Assembly (NCBI GenBank): GCA_033964015.1
Contig: CM066913.1
Location: forward strand, 6,795,169-6,859,168
Length of the DNA stretch: 64,000 nt
Reading direction: 5' to 3'
From: Scolanthus callimorphus
Lineage: Eukaryota > Cnidaria > Anthozoa > Actiniaria > Edwardsiidae
The position numbers and the translations under genes are program-made. Within the stretch, counting starts at the first letter, position 1, and each line of letters opens with the position of its first letter. Under the pieces are notes generated by a model, which was not told the origin of the DNA, did no database searches, and was given only the letters and a program-made list of their open reading frames with translations. Positions 37,071-48,645 of this stretch are shown piece after piece.

Positions 37071-38254
37071 GTTTTCCCATTTCAGATCATCACTTTTGTT
37101 TGGGATAGTCCATATCCATATTTCCTTCGGTCACGCTGGGACCAACCACCCCCCTAAATGAGTCATCAAAACGTGGGCAAAAATCAATTCTCGACATAAC
37201 TTTCTACCCTTTGTGTCTATTTTTACCAAACTTCATACATTGGAGAACATTATGAAGACACACATTTTTCACCTATTGAGTGGTCACCATGGTGTTTGTG
37301 ACGTCACTGGGGATGACGTAATTATTGGACTATTTTTTTATTATGTCGAATCTGCTTGCTTTTTGTAGCGGCAATGATAGATTATAACAAGAGAAGCTGA
37401 AAATCGAAAACCGTTTGCGTTTTGGGTTTATATTAGCTGAGTTATGATTTTTGAATGATTCGTATAAGGTTGGATCTACCTTAACAATTGAAAAAATTAC
37501 AAAATAATTAATTTTTGTAGGGTAACGTCATTCCACAGTCAAATATCTTAGTATATAAGTTATACTAGTTGACTACAAAAGAATTGCAATCATTTCCATT
37601 CTCGATAATCTATTTTCCGTGTTTAAAATCCACAAATGTAAACTCATGACGTCATAGATTATGACGTCACAATCTAATAACGCTTTATATCTTCGCTCTA
37701 AGGACGAAATTCAAAATTTTAAAATCATACGATTTTAGATACCATTTTTCTTGGCACCTAACAACAGAAATCAGTTCAATTGACGAAATACTCGAAAAAA
37801 ATTACCAGTAAGTTTGTTTTACCATACATTTGTTACTGTAACAAAATATTTAGGGGAGGGGAGGGGGTCAGTCTTTGAAAAACTAGAACTCAGCTGTTTT
37901 TTATGCTATCAACAAACGGTTTTCGGTTTTCAACATCTCTTGCTGAGGTGTATCATCGCCATTACAGAAATAGTGCATATTCCAATTCGTAAAAATGATC
38001 AAACGATTGCGCAATCTCTGGTGACGTCACAAAACATCATAGTGACGTCAAAAGTAATGGAAAATATTTGTCATTGTGATGTCATCCTATGTACCAAATT
38101 TGATCAAAATAGCCACTTGGGATGGAAAGTTGTGTAGAGTCAAAGTTTGGATGACGCATTTTGGGGGGTGGTTGGTGCCAGCGTGGGTGCGTATGAGCAG
38201 AAAAAGAAAGATAGAATACTCATGGGAATGCCATGTGATCTGAAATGGGAAAAC
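37071..38254. mobile_element. 1.18-kb terminal-inverted-repeat element rich in CRE octamers
   Basis: The ends GTTTTCCCATTTCAGATCA and the complement are part of terminal repeats of about 110 bp that include CACGCTGGGACCAACCACCC and its counterpart. The interior has five TGACGTCA octamers and one ATTGCGCAAT palindrome. A 107-codon plus-strand ORF at 37814 resembles no known transposase and I do not call it a gene. Confidence 0.75.
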
Positions 38255-38736
38255 ATTGCTGTAAATATGTTATGTAAAATTGCAGCGGATTTTATGTAAT
38301 AGAGAATATGAATAAAAAAAATTAATTCCGCCGAACAGTTCACAAAATGCGAATATAAGCGTCATCATATGAAATGTGTGTTCCTTCCTCAAATCTTCAA
38401 AAAAATCATTTGTGTAAATGGTATTTTAAACGGATACACCCAACTACATTGGAGAAGTTTTTATTTCATGCTATTTTCTCATAATAGACTCTCTGTTTTA
38501 CATTTAACCCATTTTCACTAATGCCTAAATACTGTTAGTCTCCCGTCCTTTGTGCCCGCCAATAATGAACACTTCTGGAGGGAAGCGTTGCGTAAAATCT
38601 AGTAAATCCAGTTACATGCTTCACCGCATTTTAATTTCCCTGCACAGCAACATCAGGGACTTCTTCCTTGAGTGCGCGCTTGTCGGTCAGCGGCGTACTC
38701 TTCCATTCAACTTCCGCTGACTCAAAAGTGACATCC

Positions 38737-41700
38737 TCATACAAATTGCTCATACTGACCCGAGATGGAGAACTCGTATTTGGCCTCGTTAGCCAGGTTA
38801 TTGATGATATAATTGGCGCTCGAGTACTTGCTTTTCACGGCTATCCACTGCCATGGCTTGCCATTACCACTGCTCTGGTCCTTGAGGACTTTGTAGAAAG
38901 GTGCATCGCTGTTTCCGAACCGGTGCTTGAATGTTGGCCTGCTGCTACTTCCGCGATACCTGGACAACATTAGAAAATAGTAAGATAATGAAAGGTAAGA
39001 CGTGTATCGGACTGTATCCGGACGGACCGAGGAGAGGAGCCGTAACTCGTACAAGGTCTGTCAGCCTGACAGAATCTTGGTTATTTTTAGACCCACGTTA
39101 ATCGCGTTAAATCACAGACCTACGTTACATTAAACTACGGGCTCCTTTATTATCGGCACGTCCATCCTCTGGTGTTCCCAAAATCACTTCCCTCCCCGGG
39201 AGGGCCCTGGCAATAAGAGTGCAGGACAGCCTCTTCTGGTTGGTGAACTTTTGCGGGAAAGAAGTTCTAAAAATAGCGTACTTGGAGATGTTATTGCATG
39301 CCTAGATAATGTAAAAAAATGACAAAAACTTTTTTTAAGACGCGGCGAAGCCATTTGAGCCCCATTTCGTTTTCTTGTTGAAAATGACCAGAATATGCAT
39401 ATATATGTGAAAAATAGAAAATTTGGAATCCCCTTTGTACAAGTTCAAGTCAATTTGGAAAGCCCCCTTCATAAAATTGTGGGTCCACCTCTTTGTATCC
39501 ACTTGACCTACTTGTAGTGATAGTTTGTACTATCTCCATTGTGTCCGCCTCCCCATCTCAAGAAACCGTCCAACTCGGCAGAGAAGTCCGCAATAAACAC
39601 CGCCGTGTACGGGATCGTCTTGCGTGTCTTCTTCAGCATAATACGGTACTCATACTGGGTGAGACCGGCCAGAGACTTGGTAGATTTAACCTTGATTGTA
39701 CTGAACTGTTTCTTGCCACTAGAATCCGTGCTTGTTTGATCTTGCTTGTACTTGAATACGTAATATGCCTTGCTTCCTGAGTACACAAAGAATAAGGATA
39801 TACAAAGGTTATACCACTAAGTATCAACATATGGATCGCAAGGGGTGAGAGGGTGAATCCTCTTATGCGTTGCCTGGCAACGGCCAATGAAATAGAGTCG
39901 CACGTGAGTCGAACTCCACGACGAAGAAAATCAAGGCATTTGAAAATAATCGCGAATAAAATTTCGTGATATCCTATTTGATGCTTAAAATGCTTGAATG
40001 TCTCACACACGCGAGATTTCATATATTACTCGCGCGGTTTTCGCGATATCCCTTTCTTTCGCGTACACATCTCGGCGATTTGATGCTTAAGCATTTTAAA
40101 AAATGTTTGACTGCTTCACACACGCAAGATTTCATCTATTACTCGCGCGGTTTTCGCGATATCAAAAGAGGCAGCAAAGCAGTTTTTCCCGGATGAGACT
40201 ACTGTAAGAAGGGATTCTGTTCTATTTATGCATTTTATCACTCCCACAACCTTACTCACCTAGAGGAGTGTAGATGAAATTCGGATCCCCAAGTTCCACA
40301 AGATTTTTCCAGGAACTCCTTGTGGTGTGAGAGACACTTCTGGGTACCTCGCTCTGGATATCTTTCTCTACTGTGTAATTTAGAGGGGACTTATCAGAGT
40401 TCCGCACGCTTCCTGGTTGGTACAACATGGAGTCTAGATTCTGGACGACAGATTTCCCGTATCGGAACTCCTTCATCTTCAACTTAAAGTTGCCATAGTG
40501 CATTTTGAGGCGGTAGTCGGCTTTGTAGCCGTTACAGGGTCCCTTCGTGTCTGCTTCCCAACTGTCGCCACGTCGCACGAAGTCCTCGCCCACCCATACA
40601 GCCCTGCAGCTTGCGCACCATCCGTAGCCGAGGTAGTGAGCTAACAGGGAGAGCTCGCCCATGGTCTCATCCATCACACGGGTCTTTACTTCCGCCAGCG
40701 ACTGGGGAGCAGGCGCAGCAAAAAAAGGATTACACTGTGTTAGTGCGCAACGTATTATGTTAGTGCGCGACGTATTTTGTTAGTGCGCAACGTATTATGT
40801 TAGTGCGCGACGTAGTATGTTAGTGCGCGACGCATTGTGCTAGTGCGCGACGTATTATGTTAGTGCGCGACGTATTATGTTAGTGCGAGACGTATTGTGC
40901 TAGTGCGCGACGTATTCTGTTAGTGCGCGACGTATTATGTTAGTGCGCGACGTATTATGTTAGTGCGCGACGTATTATGTTAGTGCGCGACGTATTGTGC
41001 TAGTGCGCGACGTATTCTGTTAGTGCGCGACGTATTATGTTAGTGCGCGACGTATTGTGCTAGTGCGCGACGTATTATGTTAGTGCGCGACGTATTATGT
41101 TAGTGCGCGACGTATTGTGCTAGTGCGCGACGTATTATGTTAGTGCGCGACGTATTATGTTAGTGCGCGAGCTGTCAGGCTTGGAATCACATTGCGCATA
41201 ACTCTAATTCCGATGCACACTCAAGTAGCCAATGAACGAATAGTTCGTTATCTTTGTACATATTCTATTGTTTGTCATACTATTACTTTTGGACGGCATG
41301 CATAATTTTCAGTTGTAGATAGTTGTCGTGCGTCGGAAAAACGAAGTAATGGCGGAGACGAGTTATAGTGTTTTTAAGGAAATGTCGTCGCTTATCTACG
41401 TTACGAGAACTCAAAAATTGTAAGTACAGTCATTTAATGCCTTCTTATGTTGTAAATGTAGCCAAAGCTTAGTTTAGATTTATTATTGTACAGAATATCA
41501 CCGCATTAAACGGAGGAAAGGACACTTTGGTTTTATCAGTCCGATTCTCACATGGTGTGTCTACACACTGTTGAAACTTTGTCTAACCTAAAACTAGCAC
41601 ATAACGGGCATGTTCCTCGGGATACCTGTTACTCGCCCTCTTTCGCGACTGGCTGGCAAAATGACATGCACACTGCGCTAGATTCATAGATTACTTACGC

Positions 41701-43240
41701 TCCACCATCTTGCAGCACTTGAACATCTCGATACAGTACAGCTTGTCACAAGTTCCGCGGTACATTCCCGTCATATAGTAGCCATCATTACACTTGCTGG
41801 TGCCTTTGTTATCAAAACTTGTCCCCACGTTTTGATGATAGCAGTGTCCATAGCGGCGAGGATGATCGGCAGGCTTGCAACACTTGACATACTCGATATT
41901 ATGGAGGTCGTCACCGTCACTACGGTACAGACCTTGCATGAAGTGATCATTTGGACAGACACTCCAGGTTTTTGTTCTGAAGGCAAGAGAGAGTTATGGT
42001 AATTTGTGTTTACTTGGATGATCAAGCCGTCTAAAGGTCGGTTTAGGCTTGCGATTTTTCTCGCGCAAGTTGGAATTACAATTCGCCAGTGTAAAGCTAC
42101 GGCTAAGCTAGAAACATGTAGCGCGCAACATTTGTGTCTGGTGTGTTTCCCCAAGTGACTAAACTGAGAACATCGCACGCGTGTCTCGGAAACACAAAAT
42201 GTTTCTTCGCCAGACAAGAAACATTGTGTCTCAGCTACAAAATTTGTTGCGTGCGATAATGTTTCTCGCGTGGCTTAATTGGGAAACATATCTCCTTGAC
42301 ATATGTCAAGGAAACGTGTTCGGCTACAATGTTGCGCGTTACATGTGCCCTAGTTTAGCCTGAGGGCTTAGACGAGAAGCAAATCAGGTACGATTTCGGT
42401 ACGAATCCGGTGTGATTTCGATCGCATCAAGCTGCAAAGTGTTTAAAACATGTGCAAAACCAGTAAGACATCGCGCAAAAAAAAAAAAAAAAATCGTGTG
42501 ATCACGCTGAAAATGCATTTTGTTTTAAGCTAGCAAGTTTAAGTTGCAGAGTGCGCGCGAGAAAACTCACCGTGGCAGATGCGGCAAAAGTCGTGAAGCG
42601 AAAACCGGCTTTAAGGATCTCGCTTCATTACGTTGACCCCAAGGCTTTAGCGCTATGAGTAGGCAGTCTGCGTAGCGGCTCAAAAATAAAGCGAAAATTC
42701 GAAAGATCGGTTCTTTAGAAGCACGTGCCGAAATGGAGATTTCGTCTCGGTTTGTGAGGCAAGAACTAAAACCAAATAGCAGTCGTTGTGTTCTCGTTTT
42801 GCTTGCGCTTTTGTTACGTCGATAAGTTTCTATATTGTAAAACGTAAAAGCAAGCAAAATCTTGTTAAAATGTGAACAGGATTCCTGTTTTTTAAGCGCC
42901 ACAGGAATCCTGAACCCAAAAACAAACATTCCCAATAACTCACTACGAGAGCAGACTAGCAGGCTACTTACCTGTCGAAGCTGTGAACCCAGTCTGCTAT
43001 CACACATCCCTTTGGTTGGTTGGCATACGGTGTGACTGGAGTGCAGCATCTCCCTTCCTCGATCCTGTGGAGACCATCTTTACTTTTCCCGTTATCATTA
43101 CGATAAATACCATTCATGTAAAAGTTACTGGGGCAATTCGAGTAGCCTTTTTTGTCAAAACTCGACCACCAGTTTTCGTTTCTACACACAGCATTGGCAG
43201 CGACCACAGAGTAAAACACAACCAATGCTACTCTCAACAT
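38737..43240 (-). CDS. Secreted aerolysin/natterin-like protein with three N-terminal cysteine modules, five exons
   Basis: Exons on the minus strand: 42972-43240, 41699-41976, 40260-40701, 39512-39776, 38737-38959. The first exon starts at a true ATG with a signal peptide of about 17 residues ending near AANA. Three modules of about 45 residues follow, each with the pattern SFD(K/R)-G, Cys, (F/Y)(M)-G-(I/L/M)YR, L-x-IE and a final Cys-Cys; the second is split by an intron. The third and later exons show a Cys-rich W-x-G segment, then alternating Ser/Thr/Val strands and an IPYTAVFIADF segment resembling the membrane-insertion half of aerolysin-type pore formers. A secreted beta-pore-forming or defence role is likely but inferred. 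The junction between exons 2 and 3 does not keep frame with the best donor, and the 3' end may be frameshifted, so the model is incomplete or the gene is damaged. Confidence 0.6.
39976..40165. repeat. Two-copy tandem duplication
   Basis: A unit of about 102 bp containing ATTTGATGCTTAA, ACACACGC(G/A)AGATTTCAT and ACTCGCGCGGTTTTCGCGAT occurs twice. It lies in the intron between exons 3 and 4 of the aerolysin-like gene. Confidence 0.8.
40737..41171. repeat. 20-bp minisatellite, about 21.5 copies
   Basis: A tandem array with unit TAGTGCGCGACGTATTATGT starts in register at 40741 and runs for 21 complete units plus a partial one. Variants are confined to a few positions: CGCAACG in units 1 and 3, and unit ends ATTATGT, ATTGTGC or ATTCTGT. 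In the later units these ends recur in threes, giving a 60-bp higher-order period. The array lies in the intron between exons 2 and 3 of the aerolysin-like gene and is CpG-rich compared with its surroundings. Confidence 0.97.
42101..42360. mobile_element. MITE in intron 1 of the aerolysin-like gene
   Basis: The ends GGCTAAGCTAGAAACATGTA and CTAGTTTAGCC are inverted, with GCGCGCAACATTTGTG and CAATGTTGCGCG further in. Inside are repeated AAACATTGTGTCT-like words in both orientations. Confidence 0.75.
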
Positions 43241-45405
43241 GACTGGAACGTGTCAAAACTCTCTGAAACAAGACCAAAACCATATAATTTCCAAGAAATG
43301 GTATCTATCCTAGTATTTTATAACAAGGCCCCCTTTCCCACACAAAATTCAAGGTTTTTTAAACCTGATAGGGCAAGGTAGACGATATCAGGGAAGAGTC
43401 TTGTGAAAACTTCAAACCTCCTGCAAGTAACGGCGCCTTTACCGTAAAGAACACTTGGCGAACAACTGAACTTTGTTAACCGGGTGAGGGTGAATCCTTG
43501 ACTCTATCATTCCTGTCTCTCGGAAAATTTCCTAAAAACATACGCCCTCAATAACCCCTTCCGGATTGGAGAGTTTTTGGTGTGTTTAGCATTTTTGCAA
43601 ATTCAAATTGGAATAGAAACAACAATTTTTTTTAAAGGTTTAATTTCTAATATATAGTGTTTAAATAAGAAAATATCAACCCACATTTTAGGCAAACATT
43701 TGGCAACAAAACTTTATTAAATTTTAGTACAAAGTTTGTACAGTAGGGGAAATTTTTCTGGAAGTCGGAAATATCGCTAGGTAACAACGCACTAGTTTGA
43801 AACTTTGCCCTGCACTACTGTCTTTAAAGTTGTTCATCAAATGAAATGAACAAATATGATGCCAAAAGTGAGTCAGTTGTAAGGATATGAGGATAGTTAC
43901 ATAATGTGTCGTAACATAATTAAGAGAGCTTTTATCAGGACTTCGAGCAATTTTGACAAAAAAGTGGCCAAAAATCCAGGAACTCAAAAGTTTTCAACCT
44001 CTTGTCTTAATGGTGGTTTAGAAGAACTACGTTTAAGCATTTCCTTCGGTTCGTTCCACGAAACATTGATGAAAGCGTAGAAATTAGAGGGTTCGCAAAA
44101 TGGAAGTCTCCTGGAAAAAATTCTCCAAAGAAAAAGGAATATTTCCTCCTGGGAAAAGTCTTAAAGAAATCAAAACATTCCTAGGTAGAAATACGAGAGC
44201 AGATATGTTTTGCCAGTCCTCGATGGCTGCTCCCGAATTCTGAGAATAGCCGGCCGTCGTATAGTCGAATTCGAAGAAAAGCTTTCAATATACTTGAAGG
44301 TTATAATTTTTGTAAGTTGCCTTCTTCCTTATAATTACTATCCGGATTCCCCCATTTCACTTAGTTCTTTTAAAGTTTTAACCTTCAAACATTATCATAT
44401 TTGCTTGCCTTACCTGTATTTCTTTGATCGCTCTTCTTCTCTGTCGCTGTCCAGAACTCTGTAACACTCGACAAAGACTAAATACTAGCACGGTTACGGG
44501 GTGTTTTAGGTCGTAAAACCAGCAACGTGTACGGCTTGGACAAATAACCACGCCCTGGTACATGACCCCTATATAAACTTTACAGGCAAATTTGTTAGGC
44601 GAGGCGTTTATGCAAGCCATGGTTTAAGGCCGAATAACATACGGGCGGGAGTAAATTATTCTAAAATATTTTTTGTTGCTGTTTTGTCTTTTCTTTTTGT
44701 TCCATTTTAGGGATAGAGGAAGACTTTTTGGCTGTTTAAATAATAAATACAATCAAAGTTATTAGAAAGGGCCTAGCTCCATGACACCCATTTTAGCAAA
44801 CGAACAATGTCAGCTATTTCTTTTTTATTTTATTTTGCTGGTACTTGCACTCCATCCTAAAAATGGATGATTCTTTGCAAGGAGGGTAGATAGGTGGGTG
44901 TGGTTTTAGCTCTGAGAAGGTGTCGTTGAGCATGTAACGAAATGGTATTCCTCTTTAAAATTTTTACTCGTGCTGTAAAACATTACCATAAGCTTGATTA
45001 GTGTATTTTGCTCAACGAAACGTTTGCATAAGACGAGTTTACACCGATGTGTAATTAATTATCACACAAACATGTACTGCTGCATATAGTATGGGACTAC
45101 GTGTCGGCACCTCTTGGCTAAATATGTTTACAGAGTGACAGAGGTCAACGCTCCTTCGTCAACTTCAAAGACCTCATGAAAATCTCCCGGGAGAAATACT
45201 AAATGTATGGCAGTTGTCTTGAATTTTTCCCGGGAAACAAAGCAAAAAATCGGGAGAGTTACGTCCCTGTCCACTTTCTCTTGTAAACGTTTTGAAGGAG
45301 TAAACGAAACACTCTCATCCCTTCTCAGAAATACAATTCTGAAAAATAGCTAAATATTCAGATGACGTATGCTCCTTCATAAAAAATTGTTCTTTTCTTC
45401 TTTTG
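43241..45405. other. Intergenic, no gene supported
   Basis: Between the aerolysin-like gene and the LCST(D/E)L cluster. A fragment at about 45180-45262 (CGGGAGAAATACTAAATGTA and TTTTTCCCGGGAAAC) is related to the CCGGGAGA element at 34229-34418. No convincing coding frame was seen. Confidence 0.5.
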
Positions 45406-45915
45406 TTAGAGATCCGTGGAACACAGAACTGTCGTGCGCATCACAGTGTCACAAAGCATGTCATAAGCGCAATTTTGCAGCACCCCATCATCTACAGGTT
45501 CATACATCGAGCCAAGTGCTACACCCGCAATGTGTTCATTTTCTTGAGCCCGATAAGAGCAAGTATTTAATGCGTCTTGAGAATCAACGGCCGTGCGAGT
45601 AGATGCATTTCCACAGGTACTCACAGATTTAAGGGAAAAACAAAGCAAATTTCCCATGCTAAGCCTGGAAGACTTTGTCTCAAACGAACGGCGTCTCGTA
45701 GACACTGTGCACGCTTCAAGCCCTTGCGCACATTTGTTTATATGGTTCTCTTTGTCGTCTCGGCTACAAAGTGATGGTTTCTCAACAAGTTTTTTCTGGT
45801 ACCTTGATTTTTCATAGCTGCTGTCAAATTCTTTTTCCTTGTTTGGCGCCGCCTTGTAAGCTTTCGTCCGGATCAATTTCCCCTGTTTAACGCGCTCCAT
45901 GAAAAAGCGTACCAT
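45406..45915 (-). CDS. Single-exon gene of the C-terminal LCST(D/E)L family, member 1 (169 aa)
   Basis: An intact ORF from the ATG at 45915 to the stop beside 45406; an in-frame TTG extension to 45945 is not needed. The protein is basic at the N-terminus (MVRFFMERVKQGKLIRTKAY) and carries kinase-type sites in the middle (STRRRSFETKSSRLSMGNL). It ends in MRTTVLCSTDL, matching the ends of three other ORFs in the next 15 kb. It has no signal peptide or membrane segment, and seven or more cysteines lie in the last 100 residues. A TATA-like box lies at 46073-46081. The last three residues, T-D-L, fit a class I PDZ ligand, so binding to a scaffold protein is possible. The family is not one I recognise, and no function should be assumed. 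Confidence 0.7.
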   Translation of the reverse strand: MVRFFMERVKQGKLIRTKAYKAAPNKEKEFDSSYEKSRYQKKLVEKPSLCSRDDKENHINKCAQGLEACTVSTRRRSFETKSSRLSMGNLLCFSLKSVSTCGNASTRTAVDSQDALNTCSYRAQENEHIAGVALGSMYEPVDDGVLQNCAYDMLCDTVMRTTVLCSTDL

Positions 45916-46072
45916 TTTAGTTGCACATAGAGCCCAAATTGCCAACGTCTTTACCGCTGTCTTTACTAAAGTTAAAGGCTGTGGGATCTCCCATACGCTT
46001 TGTACGTTGGTTACTTAAGTAAGTTACAATGAGTTGCTTGCTGACTTTTGCATCTTTCCAGGGGCAAATCAT

Positions 46073-46081
46073 GTTTATATA
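46073..46081 (-). promoter_or_regulatory. TATA-like box upstream of family member 1
   Basis: TATATAAAC on the minus strand, 158 bp before the ATG at 45915. It would give a longer 5' UTR than in the other three family members. This is sequence reading only; no transcript evidence. Confidence 0.4.
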
Positions 46082-46645
46082 GGAAACGCGACTGACCCTA
46101 AGCGCGCGTGAAGTTATTCATACTACAGTACTTTACTCGCCATTCTCCCACACAACATTATCGCTATGCCTAATGTACCGGCGTTATTGATCTAATTGCA
46201 GGTCAAGTACAAGACCTAGTAACTTACTTAGCCATTTAAGAACGGTAATTTGTCGAAGTTATCAGAACGTCGCCATTTACCTGTGTTATCTTTAACCACT
46301 TAACAAATTTATTGGGCATTTTACCTGCGCCCGTACTTCCGATTTGTATTATTCGCGCAAAATTATGCGCGGCTGGGCATATATTTCTCGCAACGCATCT
46401 GATGCTGCAAAACTGTTGCGCAAAACTGTTTCACGGTTTTGAGAACGTAAAATGGCAACAGTGCTGTCCTAGGGTCGGATCAGGAGTTTATACCAAGTCA
46501 GCTGTTATATCTTGGCAGCTTCTCTCTAGCACATGTTTAATGTATTTTTGCCTACGTGCTGAGTAACTGAGAAGGGAGGTGTATATATTTTATGAACGGT
46601 TGCTATAATGATACAGCTGTTAGGGACCCGGGCATTAATTAAGTG

Positions 46646-46662
46646 GGTGGGTGGGGGGGGGT

Positions 46663-46697
<35 letters not shown>
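46646..46697 (+). repeat. Poly-G tract
   Basis: An interrupted G tract ends in 34 uninterrupted G at 46663-46696. Tracts like this can fold into G-quadruplexes and are prone to sequencing and assembly length errors, so the exact length is uncertain. Confidence 0.95.
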
Positions 46698-46926
46698 AGA
46701 AATTAGGGGACCCTGAAAAAAATTACGTGAAAATTGAAACATATAATTAAGGGGTCGGGGGTCTTCAAAACCTCAAATCATGGACCCCTTCAATGTGTCA
46801 GACGCAGATTATGTAGCGGAAATTTTTGGTGATGATAGTGATTGAGAAAGATAAGAAATATGGGCAGCTCCTTCAGGGTAAAAGCCAGTTTAATACGTAA
46901 ACCATAGAAATGCTTTTGCACAGTTT

Positions 46927-47231
46927 AGGCACCGTCCACACTACGCCGGCTAAATTTTTCAACGAAAACGGAACTTTTCGAATAACGCTGCCAAAAGTGG
47001 CTAAATTTGACGGCTATGCGTTTTAGTGTGGACGCGGCGAAAACGGTAATTTTCGAAAACGACGACGTCACGTCACACGGCTGTAAGGAATTTATTACTG
47101 CGGGCTCTCGTTTTTCTTTTTGGCGCATGCACTCAGCTGGCATTTTAGTGTGGATGGAAAACTTTTGTTCCGTTTTTTGGGCAAAGGAGCCGTTTTCAAA
47201 TTTAGCCGGCGTAGTGTGGACGACAGTGCCT
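46927..47231. mobile_element. MITE with AGGCACCGTCCACACTACGC ends
   Basis: Inverted ends of about 32 bp: AGGCACCGTCCACACTACGC at the left, and GCGTAGTGTGGACGACAGTG followed by CCT at the right. Two further TAGTGTGGA words lie inside. Confidence 0.8.
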
Positions 47232-47351
47232 TAGTATAAGTTTGCTAGAGGGTGGTCCAGACTTTTTTTCATCAATATCAGAGCCGCTACCAAAAACATG
47301 AATGCTATATAGGTGGGTCTGGATTTGTTTTGTCATTTGTGATCCTAAAGC

Positions 47352-47471
47352 GCACGAGTGCCATTTTCAGTGGTCCTACTGCCCTGGGCTGTGTGACGTT
47401 GGGTGTTTTTGCACGAGTGCCATTTTCAGTGGTCCTACTGCCGCCCTGGGCTGTGTGACGTGGGTGTTTTT
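47352..47471. repeat. Two-copy tandem duplication of about 60 bp
   Basis: GCACGAGTGCCATTTTCAGT through GGGTGTTTTT is repeated immediately. The second copy has an extra GCC and lacks one T. Confidence 0.9.
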
Positions 47472-48487
47472 GATGAAATGCATTACACTTATGCGAATCT
47501 TTGTTCATCTCGCAAACGATTCTAAAACCACAAAACGAGATGAGAAGATATCAACTTCAAGTGTACCTATTTGGGGATTATAGTATGAAAAGATGCCGAC
47601 ATTCGCGCCTATATAAATTCGTCCGGCATAAATAAGATAGGCATGTGAGGCAAATCCCTTGACCTGTTCACAAGGAATGGCTGCTAAAAATGGAATTCGA
47701 CGGTACAAGTAAAAGAGGATATAATAGTTTTTGATCCTATCAAAATTATGGCTTGGGAAGCATCATGCAGACTTGTTTCCATCTGCCAACTTATCGTTGC
47801 ATCTCTCAAGCACAAAGTCTGATGTCAATGTTTTCAAGGCACCACCCCTATATGTTTCTCGTTCCCTCGCACGAGCAGCTTATCTCTACTACGTAAGCTG
47901 TTTAATCTTCTCATGTTTTTATCTGTTGTTATGTTACACTTAGAACTCTCACGTATCGGACTGTTAAATGTTTATTGATCTTGATGAAGGTGGAAAAATG
48001 TCGACAAAGCGCGAAGTGTGGTGTTTTAAAGAATCTTATCGTCTGGAGCTGAATTACACTCCAGGTGATATTCTTGCGCAAAATACTGAAGATATCGAGA
48101 TGAGGTATTTGTTCGTACATGCAAAATAATGTGCTAACATTTAGTTTGCGCAAAAATAACTATTGGAACAAGTAACCTTTCCAAAAATCCTTTGACAGTA
48201 ACCTTTCCTTTGACATTCGTGCACAAAAAGAGCAAGAAAAAAGAAAAAAGTCAAGAGCTTTTATTAAAGGAGATATATGCTTTTGTTATGGTCTGGCGCT
48301 CTCCGTTCAAGATTCATTTCGAAGCACTAATCGCTCCTTGTTCGAGGATTCCACGCCTGTCTGACAGAATATGTCGAGTCGTCACTTATGCGCATTATCG
48401 TACCCAGACTTCTCTCGCTCCCTAGATCCTGCAAGGGGCACTCAGGAGACAGATTAACGCATGCGCGAAATTTAATATAGAGCTGCT

Positions 48488-48645
48488 CAACCTCGTCCCC
48501 AGGGTCTTCTCGGTCGTTTTCAAAATGGGGGTAGCTCGGGAAGAAGACCCTGGGGGAGGCTGAGTCACATGACTTTCGAAACAAAGCACAACCTCGTTCC
48601 CTCAAACAGTGGTCATGTGACCACAAGACCCTGGGAACGAGGTCG
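48488..48645. mobile_element. MITE with CAACCTCGTCCCCAGGGTCT ends
   Basis: The left end CAACCTCGTCCCCAGGGTCT and right end AGACCCTGGGAACGAGGTCG are imperfect inverted repeats. An internal AGACCCTGGGGGAGGCTGAG echoes the terminal motif. Confidence 0.75.

Noticed and set aside
37814..38137. 107-residue ORF
   Set aside because: Lies inside a terminal-inverted-repeat element and resembles no transposase; probably chance.
40737..41171. Regular repeat array that could be mistaken for a CRISPR array
   Set aside because: The units are contiguous 20-mers without spacers, in an intron of a eukaryotic gene.
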